Source: an uncultured Alphaproteobacteria bacterium
Lineage (GTDB): Bacteria > Pseudomonadota > Alphaproteobacteria > HIMB59 > GCA-002718135
Direction: 5' to 3'
Assembly (NCBI GenBank): GCA_902593125.1
Contig: CACJGU010000010.1
Location: 1-40,713 of the forward strand
DNA: 40,713 bases
A model generated the notes under the pieces. It worked only from the letters and a program-made list of their open reading frames with translations, did not search any database and was not told where the DNA came from. Made by a program: the position numbers and the translations under genes. Shown in pieces: positions 1 to 11,422 of this stretch; positions within the stretch are counted from its first letter, which is position 1, and each line of letters starts with the position of its first letter.

Positions 1-5
1 TTGTT

Positions 6-740
6 ATGAAAAAGTCTAAAACACGATTGTATTTTGATAAAAAATTATCAATTAATATAATGATTTATATTAAGGAAAAACAACATCATTTTTTAAAAAA
101 TGTTTTAAGAATAAAAGTTAAAGATTTAATCACTGTTTTCGATGGAGTTACCGGTGAGTGGCTATCAGAGGTAATTTCTATAAACCGTGATAATATAGTT
201 TTACAAATTAAGAAAAAAATATCAGAAATTGAAAAGGAAACAGATTTGTGGCTAATATTTTCTCCAATAAAATTATTTCGAATGAATATAACTATACAAA
301 AAGCAACAGAATTAGGTGTCTCACAATTCATTCCTTGTATTACTCAAAATACTAATCTAACAAAAATAAATATGAGAAACTTATATATGAATATAGTTGA
401 AGCAGCTGAACAATCTGAAAGATTAACTTTGCCAAAATTAAATGAAGTTGTAAATTTAAATAATCTTTTAAGAGATTTTCCAAAGGATAGAGGCCTTATA
501 TTTTGTAATGAAAATGATAAAAATTTACCAAGTATTTTTAAAGCTCTAGAAAATAAATCTAGTATTTTTAAAAAATGGGCTATTTTAATTGGCCCTGAAG
601 GAGGATTTTCAGAAACAGAGACTAAGGAAATATTATCAATTTCATCTTCAATTCCTGTTTCTCTTGGTAAAAGAATACTTAGATCAGATACAGCTACAAC
701 TGCTGCGTTATTTGCTGTTCAATCTTTTATTGAAAAGTAA
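6..740 (+). CDS. rsmE: 16S rRNA (uracil-1498-N3)-methyltransferase RsmE
   Basis: RsmE is a SPOUT-fold, SAM-dependent enzyme that methylates N3 of U1498 in 16S rRNA within the 30S subunit. The 244-residue protein has the family's normal length. Its C-terminal half shows the knot signature: IGPEGGFSETE around residues 196-206, then LGKRILRSDTATTAAL near the end, which forms the SAM-binding loop. The N-terminal part (about 1-70) matches the PUA-like RNA-binding domain. The ATG at 6 is the first start visible, but the window edge is 5 bases upstream, so an earlier start cannot be excluded. It is followed by a 92-base gap before the cytochrome oxidase operon. Identification rests on motifs seen directly and is confident. 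Confidence 0.93.
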   Translation: MKKSKTRLYFDKKLSINIMIYIKEKQHHFLKNVLRIKVKDLITVFDGVTGEWLSEVISINRDNIVLQIKKKISEIEKETDLWLIFSPIKLFRMNITIQKATELGVSQFIPCITQNTNLTKINMRNLYMNIVEAAEQSERLTLPKLNEVVNLNNLLRDFPKDRGLIFCNENDKNLPSIFKALENKSSIFKKWAILIGPEGGFSETETKEILSISSSIPVSLGKRILRSDTATTAALFAVQSFIEK

Positions 741-832
741 TTATAAGCGACAACCTGTCCTATAAAACCAGTGTATTTTACCTAGTAATACTACTGATTA
801 TTTTAATTATTAGTATATACAAAGATATAACA

Positions 833-3245
<2,413 letters not shown>

Positions 3246-3250
3246 TTTGT

Positions 3251-4171
3251 ATGGATGCTAAATCCTTAGAAGCTGGTTATAGCAACAATTTTCTTTTAAG
3301 AAAACTTAAAGGTTATTACGAGCTAATGAAACCAAGAGTTATGTCCTTAGTTATCTTCACTGCATTTGTTGGAATGTTTTTGGCACCGGGGCAGTTAGCT
3401 TTTCTAAACAGTTTTCTTGTAATAATTGCTATTGCACTAGGAGCTGGCTCCTCAGCAGCAATCAATATGTGGTTTGATGAAGATATAGATAGAACAATGG
3501 AAAGAACAAAACTAAGACCAATTCCACTTGGAATAGTTTCAAAAAATGAGGCTCTAGTTCTGGGAATATTAACAGGCACTATCTCTTTAATTTTGATGCA
3601 ATGGTTCTCAAATTCATTAGCAACAAGCTTACTTCTTTTTACAATACTTTTTTACGTATTTATTTATACATTTTGGCTTAAACGAACAACTTCATTAAAC
3701 ATAGTTATTGGAGGAGCAGCTGGAGCAATCCCTCCAATTATTGGATGGACAGCAGTTGTTCCTGAATTGAGTTTTTTACCAATTAGTTTATTTGTTATCA
3801 TATTTTTTTGGACTCCACCTCATTTTTGGGCATTATCAGTGTATAGATATAATGATTATAAAACTGCTAATGTTCCTATGTTGCCAAATGTAAGTAGTAT
3901 TGAAGATACAAAAAAACAAATTGTTTATTATGCTGTAATATTAATTTTATCGAGTTATCTTCCATACTTAGATAGTAATGTTAGTATAATATACTTATCC
4001 ATAGTTACTATATTAAATTTATTATTATTTAATAGTTCTTTAAAGTTAAAAAAATCTAAAGAGAAAAAATTAATACCAAATTCTGAAGGATTAAAATTCT
4101 TTGCCATTTCAATCCTTTACTTATTCAGTTTATTTTCAGCATTATTAATCGATCATGTGGTATTAAGATGA
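3251..4171 (+). CDS. ctaB: Protoheme IX farnesyltransferase (heme O synthase)
   Basis: CtaB attaches a farnesyl chain to protoheme, giving heme O, the precursor of the heme A used by this oxidase. The 306-residue protein is a UbiA-family integral membrane prenyltransferase with about nine helices. The first Asp-rich prenyl-diphosphate motif reads NMWFDEDIDRTMERTKLRP at about 74-92. The second conserved loop contains YRYNDYKTANVPMLPN. It starts 5 bases after ctaD, and its TGA stop overlaps the ATG of the next small ORF (ATGA). This means translational coupling within the operon. Start and identity are both well supported. Confidence 0.95.
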   Translation: MDAKSLEAGYSNNFLLRKLKGYYELMKPRVMSLVIFTAFVGMFLAPGQLAFLNSFLVIIAIALGAGSSAAINMWFDEDIDRTMERTKLRPIPLGIVSKNEALVLGILTGTISLILMQWFSNSLATSLLLFTILFYVFIYTFWLKRTTSLNIVIGGAAGAIPPIIGWTAVVPELSFLPISLFVIIFFWTPPHFWALSVYRYNDYKTANVPMLPNVSSIEDTKKQIVYYAVILILSSYLPYLDSNVSIIYLSIVTILNLLLFNSSLKLKKSKEKKLIPNSEGLKFFAISILYLFSLFSALLIDHVVLR

Positions 4172-4275
4172 AAAATAATAGAAGAAAAAATATTATAACT
4201 TTAATTATCTTACTTAGTATAGTTGCATTTTTTTATTTGTGGACTTTATTCAAGGCTAATATTTTTGGAGTATAA
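4168..4275 (+). CDS. Small single-span membrane protein of the cox operon (CoxF-like)
   Basis: This 35-residue ORF lies exactly between ctaB and ctaG. Its ATG overlaps the ctaB stop (ATGA at 4168-4171), and its TAA overlaps the ctaG start (TAATG at 4273-4277). The peptide has a basic N-terminus (MKNNRRKN), one hydrophobic helix (about residues 9-29) and a short tail, so it should be N-in with a single membrane span. Alphaproteobacterial cox operons often carry a short gene here (coxF), and this ORF matches it in position and topology. No family motif can be claimed in so short a peptide. The double overlap argues strongly that it is translated. A role in oxidase assembly is inference. Confidence 0.72.
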   Translation: MKNNRRKNIITLIILLSIVAFFYLWTLFKANIFGV

Positions 4276-4790
4276 TGACAAATACTAGGACAGCTTTAGG
4301 ATTATCATTAATCGTTTTAACAATGATTGCTCTAGTTGCTTTTTCAGTACCATTATATGACTTATTTTGTCGTGTTACTGGTTATGGTGGAAAGACAAGT
4401 ACATCTGAATTTCTTTCATCATCAATCTTAGAAAGAGATATTAATCTTAAATTTAATGCTGATGTTAATGATAGTATAAATTGGATTTTTACTGCACCAG
4501 AAAATATTAAATTTAAAGTTGGTGAAAATAAACTTGTTAATTATGTTGCCACTAATCAATCTGATGTTGAAACTATTGGAACTGCGACATTTAATGTTTT
4601 ACCTGAAAAGGTTGGTCCTTATTTTATTAAAACACAGTGCTTTTGTTTTGAAAAGCAGGCATTAAAACCTGGAGAAACGGTTGAAATGCCGGTTGTGTTT
4701 TATATTGACCCTTCAATTAATGAAGATCCAACAATGAAAGATGTCGAAGAGATAACATTGTCATATACCTTTTTTAAATATATAGAATAA
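4275..4790 (+). CDS. ctaG: Cytochrome c oxidase assembly protein CtaG (Cox11)
   Basis: CtaG/Cox11 delivers copper to the CuB site of subunit I. The 171-residue protein has one N-terminal membrane anchor (about residues 8-28) and a periplasmic immunoglobulin-like domain. The copper-binding CFCF motif is at residues 122-125, followed by the conserved EKQAL and a PGE turn. VPLYDLFCRVTGYGG after the anchor is the family's N-terminal signature. The TAATG overlap with the preceding small ORF and 3 bases to ctaE show tight operon packing. Length and all key motifs agree with the family. Confidence 0.96.
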   Translation: MTNTRTALGLSLIVLTMIALVAFSVPLYDLFCRVTGYGGKTSTSEFLSSSILERDINLKFNADVNDSINWIFTAPENIKFKVGENKLVNYVATNQSDVETIGTATFNVLPEKVGPYFIKTQCFCFEKQALKPGETVEMPVVFYIDPSINEDPTMKDVEEITLSYTFFKYIE

Positions 4791-4793
4791 TCA

Positions 4794-5639
4794 ATGGCTA
4801 ATAAATCAACAACAGGACAAAAACATCCATATCACTTAGTTGATCCAAGTCCTCTCCCATTTTTATCATCAATAGCTGGTCTCGCTATGGCTGTTGGTCT
4901 AGTATTCTTTATGCACTATGGAACTTCTTGGCTTCTTATTCTTGGAACCATTGGCTTATTGGCAGTAATGTTTCTCTGGTGGAGAGATGTAATTAAAGAG
5001 TCTACTTTTCAAAAAGTTCATACACCTGTTGTAGAATTAGGCCTTAGATATGGTATGGCACTATTTATTGCATCAGAAGTGATGTTTTTTGTAGCTTTCT
5101 TTTGGGCTTTTTTTGATGCAAGTTTAACGCCTAAACTGCCTATAGAAGAATTTTCAGAAACATTTGATAGCAACGGTGCTGTAGGAATTTGGCCACCTGA
5201 AGGTATTAAAACTTTTGATCCATTAGACGTTCCATTTTTAAATACACTAATATTATTAATGTCAGGTACAACTTGCACCTGGGCTCACCACGCCGTAAGA
5301 GAAGGTCACAGAGACCAAGCTATTCAGGCCTTGTGGTGCACTGTTGGTCTTGGAATTTTCTTTTCTTTTATGCAGGGCGTAGAATATTATGAAGCAGCTC
5401 ATCATTACTTTAGTTTTACTGATGGGATCTATCCGTCGGTTTTTTATTTAGCTACAGGATTTCATGGTTTTCACGTTATTGTTGGAACAGCATTTTTATC
5501 AGTCTGTTTATATAGAGTTTACAAAAATCATTTTACTCCAGATAGACATTTCGGATTAGAAGCTGCTGCATGGTATTGGCATTTTGTTGATGTAGTATGG
5601 CTTTTCCTTTTTGTTTGTGTGTATGTTTGGGGTGCGTAA
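4794..5639 (+). CDS. ctaE: Cytochrome c oxidase subunit III
   Basis: This is the seven-helix subunit III that stabilises the oxidase and helps proton uptake. The 281-residue sequence begins with KHPYHLVDPSPLPF, the usual N-terminal signature. It contains FFVAFFWAFFDASL, the GTTCTWAHHA loop, and GFHGFHVIVGTAFL with a C-terminal WHFVDVVWLFLF helix. The start is 3 bases after the ctaG stop. The run GGGG at 5629-5632, inside its last codons, lies 7 bases before the proposed SURF1 start and may serve as that gene's ribosome site. Confidence 0.96.
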   Translation: MANKSTTGQKHPYHLVDPSPLPFLSSIAGLAMAVGLVFFMHYGTSWLLILGTIGLLAVMFLWWRDVIKESTFQKVHTPVVELGLRYGMALFIASEVMFFVAFFWAFFDASLTPKLPIEEFSETFDSNGAVGIWPPEGIKTFDPLDVPFLNTLILLMSGTTCTWAHHAVREGHRDQAIQALWCTVGLGIFFSFMQGVEYYEAAHHYFSFTDGIYPSVFYLATGFHGFHVIVGTAFLSVCLYRVYKNHFTPDRHFGLEAAAWYWHFVDVVWLFLFVCVYVWGA

Positions 5640-6329
5640 ATTAGTAAATTTCCCTTAAAATTTTTTCTATTTAGTTTTATTTGTATATCGTTGACACTCT
5701 TTCTTGGTACTTGGCAACTTGATAGATTGAAATGGAAAGAAGATTTAATCAAAGAATTTAATAACTTAGTTAAAGAAAAACCACTTTCTTTATCTATGGG
5801 AAATATGAAGTATCCAAATATGGAAGAGTTTACAAAAATTATTACTAAAGGCACAGTAGATAGATCAAAAAAAATATTTTTTCCTGCTAAAACATACAAT
5901 GGAAAAAATGGTTTTTTTATTGCTAGTTTGCTAACTGATAATCATAATAATCAGTATCTTATTGATGAAGGCTGGTTTGAGTATAGTCAATTTGATTACT
6001 TTAAAAATAATACAGATATTATTTCATCTGAAATCTTGGGATATTTAAGATATCCTACTGAAAAGAAAATGTTTACCCCAAATAACTCTCCAGAAACGAA
6101 TGAATGGTACTATTACGATTTAAATGAAATTCAAAGTTATTTTAAAACTGAGATAAATCAAAAATTTTTTATCAAAAATATGACAAATTATGGTGAAGAT
6201 TTTTTATTACCATCAACAACCAAACATAATTTTTCAAATAATCATTTACAATATGCCATAACATGGTTTTTAATGAGTTTTTCCATATTTATTATTTTTA
6301 TTATTTTTTTAATAAGAAGGTATAGATGA
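5640..6329 (+). CDS. SURF1 family cytochrome oxidase biogenesis protein, probable non-ATG start
   Basis: SURF1 helps insert heme a into subunit I. The family architecture is two membrane helices around a periplasmic domain. Here the C-terminal helix (HLQYAITWFLMSFSIF and on) and the LGTWQLDRLKWK box are clear. No ATG or GTG precedes that box in frame. The first canonical start is TTG at 5691, which would cut off most of the first helix. The frame stays open back to 5640, directly after the ctaE stop, and encodes a basic hydrophobic stretch (KFPLKFFLFSFICISLTLFLG), exactly what the family needs. I therefore place the start at the ATT at 5640, 7 bases after GGGG. The stop overlaps the next ATG (ATGA). 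Identity is confident; the start is inference. Confidence 0.82.
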   Translation: MSKFPLKFFLFSFICISLTLFLGTWQLDRLKWKEDLIKEFNNLVKEKPLSLSMGNMKYPNMEEFTKIITKGTVDRSKKIFFPAKTYNGKNGFFIASLLTDNHNNQYLIDEGWFEYSQFDYFKNNTDIISSEILGYLRYPTEKKMFTPNNSPETNEWYYYDLNEIQSYFKTEINQKFFIKNMTNYGEDFLLPSTTKHNFSNNHLQYAITWFLMSFSIFIIFIIFLIRRYR

Positions 6330-7804
6330 AAGCTTATAAAAAACTCAAAGAAATATTTAGAGAAGCCTCACTAAGTTCAGATATTGCAGGAATTTTACAC
6401 TGGGATATGTCTACAATGATGCCTGATAATTCTAGAAACTATAGAGCTGAGCAACTTTCTTACCTATCTAAATTAAGTCATGACAAAGTTTCTTCAAACC
6501 AAGTAAGAGATTTAATATTTGAAGCAAAAAATGATGATTTGAATAAAAATGATCTACATAATCTAAGGGAGATAGAGAGAGAGCACAAATTAGCTTCTTC
6601 TATTCCATCTAATCTTGTTCAAAAAATATCTCGAACTTCTGCAAAATGTGAAGGAGAATGGCAGGAAGCAAGAAAAAATTCTAATTTTAATTTAATAAAA
6701 AATAGTTTGGGTGAATTAATTAAACTCTCAAAAGAGGAGGCAAATATATTAGGACAGGTATTCGATATACCTCCTTATGAAGCACTAGTTAATAAATTTG
6801 AACCAGGATCGAATATAAAATTAATTGCAAATGTATTTGATGATCTACAACAATTTCTTACACCTTTAATTGATACTATAATTGAAAAACAAACGTATCA
6901 GAAAATTTTACCAATACAAAACAAAATTAGTGAAAATCTACAAAAAGATATTGCTGAACACATTATGAAAATAATTGGGTTTGATTTTAAACGTGGAAGA
7001 CTTGATAAAAGTGTTCATCCATTCTGTGGAGGTTCTACAAATGACATTAGAATAACTACAAGATATAATGAAGATAATCCATTTTCATCTTTAGATGGGG
7101 TTATGCACGAAACAGGACATGCTTTGTATGAATTAAATCTTCCTGAAAAATGGAATTATCAACCGGTTGGAAAAGCAAGAGGAATGGCTATGCATGAAAG
7201 CCAGTCCCTTATGATTGAGATGCAAATTACAAGATCGCAAGCTTTTAAAAAATTTCTCTCAAAATTATTAAAAAATAAATTTAATATTTTTGATAATGCT
7301 TTTGAATCAGAGAATTTGTATTTACTTGGGACTAGAGTTGAGAAATCATTTATTCGTGTTGAATCTGATGAAGTAACATATCCTTTACATATTATTCTTC
7401 GATTTAATCTTGAAAGAAAAATTTTTAATAATGAAATCAATGTGAACGATATACCTGACGCGTGGAATGAAGAATATAAAAGATTATTTGATAAAAAAGT
7501 TAATAACAATACTGATGGATGTTTACAAGATGTTCATTGGTATGCAGGCTTATTTGGTTATTTTCCTACATATTCATTAGGCGCGCTTACTGCTGCACAA
7601 TTTGCCAGTCAATTAAGAGTTGATCAACCAGAATTAGATTCAAATATTGAAAAAGGTAATTTTGATGAATTAATTAAATGGTTAAAAACAAATATTCATG
7701 AAAAAGCTAGTTTTTTCAGTACAAATGAAGTTTTAGAACAGGTTACAAACTCAAGTTTAAATGCTAAATATTTCAAAAATTATATAAATAATCGATATCT
7801 TTAA
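6326..7804 (+). CDS. Carboxypeptidase Taq (M32) metallopeptidase
   Basis: M32 enzymes are cytoplasmic zinc or cobalt carboxypeptidases that remove most C-terminal residues except proline. The 492-residue length fits the family. The active-site HEXXH is HETGH at residues 261-265. The third metal ligand is expected in the MHESQS motif, around residue 291. Other family boxes are HPFCGGSTNDIRITTRY before the zinc site, and VHWYAGLFGYFPTYSLGAL towards the C-terminus. The start overlaps the SURF1 stop (ATGA), so it is read with the cox operon. The next gene begins at the base after its stop. It has no known link to oxidase assembly, so co-transcription probably reflects genome packing. Confidence 0.93.
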   Translation: MKAYKKLKEIFREASLSSDIAGILHWDMSTMMPDNSRNYRAEQLSYLSKLSHDKVSSNQVRDLIFEAKNDDLNKNDLHNLREIEREHKLASSIPSNLVQKISRTSAKCEGEWQEARKNSNFNLIKNSLGELIKLSKEEANILGQVFDIPPYEALVNKFEPGSNIKLIANVFDDLQQFLTPLIDTIIEKQTYQKILPIQNKISENLQKDIAEHIMKIIGFDFKRGRLDKSVHPFCGGSTNDIRITTRYNEDNPFSSLDGVMHETGHALYELNLPEKWNYQPVGKARGMAMHESQSLMIEMQITRSQAFKKFLSKLLKNKFNIFDNAFESENLYLLGTRVEKSFIRVESDEVTYPLHIILRFNLERKIFNNEINVNDIPDAWNEEYKRLFDKKVNNNTDGCLQDVHWYAGLFGYFPTYSLGALTAAQFASQLRVDQPELDSNIEKGNFDELIKWLKTNIHEKASFFSTNEVLEQVTNSSLNAKYFKNYINNRYL

Positions 7805-9172
7805 ATGAAATATTTAAGTACAAGAGATCACTCTCTTAAAAAATCATTCAACGAAATTCTTTATCAAGGTCTTTCTAAGGATGGAGGATTATATTTACCA
7901 GTTGAATGGCCAACTGTTGATATTGAAAACTTGCAAAACAAATCTTATGAAGATGTAGCTTTAGAAATAATCTTTCCATTTGTAAAAGAAAATTTTTCTA
8001 AACAAGACTTACAAAATATTTTAAATGAAAGTTATGCAAACTTTAGACATGAAAAAAGAGCGCCTGTTAAAAAACTAGAAAGCAATAAATATATTTTAGA
8101 ACTAATTTACGGGCCAACATATGCCTTTAAAGATTACGCATTACAATTTTTAGGTAAACTTTTTTCAAATAGTTTATTTAAAAACCCACAAAAAATAACT
8201 GTATTAGGAGCAACATCTGGAGATACTGGTTCAGCAGCTATTCATGCTTTTAAAACAAATCAAGATATTAATGTGTTTATATTACACCCTCATCAAAAAG
8301 TGTCTCCAATGCAACAAAAACAAATGACCACTGTTAATGAAGCCAACATTTTTAATTTGGCTATAGATGGTAATTTTGATGATTGTCAAAAGATTGTTAA
8401 GGAATTATTTGTTGATGATGATATTCAAAATAAAACTTCTTTAACAGCTATTAATTCAATTAACTGGGCAAGATTAATAGCACAAGTCGTTTATTATTTT
8501 TGGAGTCACTTACAAATAAAAAACAAAGACATTAATTTTATTGTACCTTCAGGAAATTTTGGAAATATATTTTCAGCTTATGTTGCAAAACAAATGGGCC
8601 TTCCAATTAAACGACTACATGTTGCAACAAATACAAATGATATTTTAAAATCCATTATAACAAATGGTCAAATGACCAAAAAAATTGTATCACAAACATA
8701 TAGTCCAAGTATGGATATACAAATATCAAGTAATTTTGAAAGACAGATGTTTGAAAGCTTTGATAGAGACAGTGATAAAGTAAATAATGTTTTTAATGAA
8801 TTTTATAAAACTGGTAACTATCTTTTTAGTCCAGACATAATTAATAATTTTAAAAAAATTTATGATGCATCTAGTATCAATGATGAAGAAACTTTAGAAA
8901 CAATTTTTAAAATATATGAAAAGTATAATTACATATCAGATCCTCACACAGCTACTGGCTTGAAGTTGCTCATGGATAAAAATGACGACGAGACTTGGGT
9001 TTCGCTTGCTTGTGCCCACCCAGCTAAATTTAATTCAGCGGTAAAAAAAGCAATTAACAAAGAAGCAGATATACCAATAGAATTAAACAACCTCTTTGAT
9101 AAAAAAGAAAAGATGACTATATTACCTAATAATACTGATAAAGTTAAAAATTATTTACTAGAAAATATTTGA
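7805..9172 (+). CDS. thrC: Threonine synthase
   Basis: ThrC converts O-phospho-L-homoserine to L-threonine using PLP. The protein is 455 residues and belongs to the long (proteobacterial, fungal-like) type. The N-terminal box is MKYLSTRDHSLKKSFNEILYQG. The PLP lysine is K109 in PTYAFKDYALQFLG, and the phosphate/PLP-binding loop is GATSGDTGSAA at 135-145. VPSGNFGN and SDPHTATG are further family boxes. Its ATG directly follows the upstream TAA. The thrC plus M16 peptidase pair after the cox genes is a recurrent alphaproteobacterial order. Confidence 0.96.
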   Translation: MKYLSTRDHSLKKSFNEILYQGLSKDGGLYLPVEWPTVDIENLQNKSYEDVALEIIFPFVKENFSKQDLQNILNESYANFRHEKRAPVKKLESNKYILELIYGPTYAFKDYALQFLGKLFSNSLFKNPQKITVLGATSGDTGSAAIHAFKTNQDINVFILHPHQKVSPMQQKQMTTVNEANIFNLAIDGNFDDCQKIVKELFVDDDIQNKTSLTAINSINWARLIAQVVYYFWSHLQIKNKDINFIVPSGNFGNIFSAYVAKQMGLPIKRLHVATNTNDILKSIITNGQMTKKIVSQTYSPSMDIQISSNFERQMFESFDRDSDKVNNVFNEFYKTGNYLFSPDIINNFKKIYDASSINDEETLETIFKIYEKYNYISDPHTATGLKLLMDKNDDETWVSLACAHPAKFNSAVKKAINKEADIPIELNNLFDKKEKMTILPNNTDKVKNYLLENI

Positions 9173-9173
9173 T

Positions 9174-10427
9174 ATGCACAAAATAACAGAATTAGATAAT
9201 GGATTAAGAATAGTTACTCAAAACATGCCTGGCCTTGAAACCGTTTCAATGGGAATTTGGAATTATGTTGGTGGCAGAGACGAGACTAAAGAAATTAACG
9301 GTGTCGCCCATCTTCTAGAACATATGGCCTTTAAGGGAACAAAAACTAAAAATGCTTTGCAAATTGCGGAAACTATTGAAAATGTTGGAGGTGATATAAA
9401 CGCATACACTTCCAAAGAAATTACTGCATATTATGTTAAGTTATTAGCTGATGACTTACCCTATGGAATAGACATATTAACAGACATACTTCAGAACTCA
9501 ACTTTTGCTGAGGAGGAACTTAATAGAGAAAGAGGTGTGATTATTCAGGAGATAGGTATGTATCTTGATACACCAGATGATATGATTTTTGATTATTGGC
9601 AGGAAAAAGCATATCCCAATCAACCTATGGGTCGCTCAATTTTAGGTAAAACTGATATTATTAAAAATATTTCTAGAGAAGAAGTTAAATCATTTATGAT
9701 GAACCATTATAACCCTAAGAAAATGATAATTAGCGCTGCAGGAAAGATTAATCATGATAAATTTGTTGAATCTATAAGCAAAGCTTGTACCAATCTACCA
9801 TCTGGATTAGCAAATTCCAGAGTCAAAGCTGATTATAAATCAGGTGAATATAGAGAAGATAAAAAACTAGAACAAATTCACTTACTTTTAGGTTTTGAAG
9901 GTGTAGATTATCATCATGATGATTTTTATTCTCTATTAGTATATTCCTCACTCTTGGGTGGCGGTATGTCATCAAGGTTGTTTCAAGAGATTAGAGAAAA
10001 AAGAGGATTGGTATATGGGATTTCATCTTTTAGCTCATCTTATTCTGATACAGGTGTATTTGGAATCTATTGTGGTACAGGAGAAAATCAAATTCAAGAA
10101 TTAATACCAGTATTGTGTGATGAATTAAATAATAGTCCAAATTCAATAAATGAAAAAGAAATCAATAGAGGTAAAGCTCAATTGAAAGCAAGTTTAATGA
10201 TGGGTCGTGAAAGTGCATTTAGACGTTGTGAAAGTGCTGCAAGACAACTATTAGTCTTTAACCGTATTATTGAGCCATCTGAAACCATAAAAAATATTGA
10301 CTTAGTTTCTAAAGAAACAGTTCAAAGTATAGCAAAAAAAATAGTTTCAGGACCTATTACAATTTCTAGTATTGGACCTTTATCAAAACTTGAAAATTTA
10401 GATAAAATTCAAAATCGACTTAACTAA
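9174..10427 (+). CDS. M16 family zinc peptidase (processing peptidase-like)
   Basis: This is an insulinase-family peptidase resembling the mitochondrial processing peptidase beta subunit. The inverted zinc motif HXXEH is HLLEH at residues 46-50, within NGVAHLLEHMAFKGT. The downstream glutamate ligand is expected at E126 in ERGVIIQEIGMYLD. The C-terminal half carries the glycine-rich LGGGMSSRLFQEIREKRGLVYGISS, typical of the family. Length is 417 residues, close to other bacterial MPP-like proteins. The ATG lies one base after the thrC stop. The physiological substrate is unknown. It ends the long cox-thrC transcription unit, with 65 bases before the next gene. Confidence 0.93.
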   Translation: MHKITELDNGLRIVTQNMPGLETVSMGIWNYVGGRDETKEINGVAHLLEHMAFKGTKTKNALQIAETIENVGGDINAYTSKEITAYYVKLLADDLPYGIDILTDILQNSTFAEEELNRERGVIIQEIGMYLDTPDDMIFDYWQEKAYPNQPMGRSILGKTDIIKNISREEVKSFMMNHYNPKKMIISAAGKINHDKFVESISKACTNLPSGLANSRVKADYKSGEYREDKKLEQIHLLLGFEGVDYHHDDFYSLLVYSSLLGGGMSSRLFQEIREKRGLVYGISSFSSSYSDTGVFGIYCGTGENQIQELIPVLCDELNNSPNSINEKEINRGKAQLKASLMMGRESAFRRCESAARQLLVFNRIIEPSETIKNIDLVSKETVQSIAKKIVSGPITISSIGPLSKLENLDKIQNRLN

Positions 10428-10492
10428 AATAAGTCTAAATTAATTTAATTGAACTTCTATAAATAGTTAATTACTATTATTTTAAAAATAAA

Positions 10493-11098
10493 ATGTTTTA
10501 TCAACCAAAAAAAAATCCATTTTCGATTGACCCTTATAAATCATTAATATTTCCAAGGCCTATTGGGTGGATTTCATCTATTGATAAAAAAGGTATTGTT
10601 AATTTAGCTCCGTATTCTTATTTTAATGCCATAGCAGATGATCCCCCACAGATAATGTTTGTTGCTGGAGCATCTGATAGGCCTTCTCAAAAAAAAGACA
10701 CTTTAACTAACATTATGGCAACAAAAGAATTTGTGGTTAATTTTGCAACAGCAGCAACACGAAATCAAATGAATCTCTCTTCAAAAGATATTCATAAAGA
10801 TGATGATGAATTCGTTTTGACAAAATTAAAAAAACGTAAGTCAAGATTGGTTAAAGTTCCCTCTGTCGCTAATAGTCCTGTAAACTTAGAATGCAAGTTA
10901 CTAAAATCTATAAAATTAAAATCTAGTTCAAGAAAATTTTCAACAATGGTAATGGGTGAAGTGATTGGTATTTATATTAAAGATAGCTTTATAGTAAAAG
11001 GAAGAGTGAATAGTGCAGCGATGCGTTATGTTGCAAGAATGGGTTATTCTGAATATACAACGGTCAGTTCAAAATTTAAAATGAAAAGGCCTAAATAA
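10493..11098 (+). CDS. Flavin reductase-like domain protein (flavoredoxin type)
   Basis: The 201-residue protein matches the FMN-binding split-barrel flavin reductase family (DIM6/NTAB, flavoredoxin). The diagnostic N-terminal stretch includes FPRPIGWISSIDKKG at about 21-35, then NLAPYSYFNAIADDPPQIMF. These residues bind the isoalloxazine and phosphate of FMN. The family transfers electrons between NAD(P)H and free flavin, or supplies reduced flavin to a partner oxygenase. No partner gene is adjacent, so its substrate is unknown. The ATG is preceded by an AT-rich 65-base gap. Confidence 0.85.
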   Translation: MFYQPKKNPFSIDPYKSLIFPRPIGWISSIDKKGIVNLAPYSYFNAIADDPPQIMFVAGASDRPSQKKDTLTNIMATKEFVVNFATAATRNQMNLSSKDIHKDDDEFVLTKLKKRKSRLVKVPSVANSPVNLECKLLKSIKLKSSSRKFSTMVMGEVIGIYIKDSFIVKGRVNSAAMRYVARMGYSEYTTVSSKFKMKRPK

Positions 11099-11160
11099 AA
11101 AACCATTAATTTTAATAAAAGAGATAGTTTTAGTTAAAAGTTTATAAAAAATATTTTTTA

Positions 11161-11367
11161 TTATTTTATATTTATAGTTTCTTTTATTAAATGAGAGAGC
11201 TCATTATTTTCTGACGATAAATTCATTGAAATTTCAATAGATTGACCTTCCTTAAGGCTGCCGTCAGCAATGCTTTTTCTAATAAATTTCTCAATTTCAC
11301 GCTGAGAGGTAATACCAACTTTTTTTAAAAATTTTCTAATTTCAATATTTAAATTATCTTCATCCAT
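11161..11367 (-). CDS. DUF6494 family protein
   Basis: This short cytoplasmic protein (68 residues from the chosen start) has the compact signature of DUF6494: MDEDNLNIEIRKFLKKVG at the N-terminus, then TSQREIEKFIR and a C-terminal acidic beta segment. The reading frame is open further upstream to 11424, but the extra residues are not family-like and would overlap the divergent methyltransferase gene. I therefore start at the ATG read leftward from 11367. The function of the family is unknown. It is convergent with the flavin reductase gene, with an A/T-only palindrome at 11144-11161 between them. Confidence 0.8.
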   Translation of the reverse strand: MDEDNLNIEIRKFLKKVGITSQREIEKFIRKSIADGSLKEGQSIEISMNLSSENNELSHLIKETINIK

Positions 11368-11422
11368 CTTAATATTATAAATTATTTTGTTAGATTCCAT
11401 CAATAGTGATATATTTAAATAC

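Noticed and set aside
5528-5899. 123-codon minus-strand frame over the ctaE/SURF1 junction
   Set aside because: It overlaps two recognisable genes on the other strand and shows no domain or ribosome site; it is a by-product of their codon use.
11144-11161. 18-base palindrome ATAAAAAATATTTTTTAT between convergent genes, as a bidirectional terminator
   Set aside because: It is made only of A and T, so the stem would be weak and such palindromes are expected by chance in this composition.
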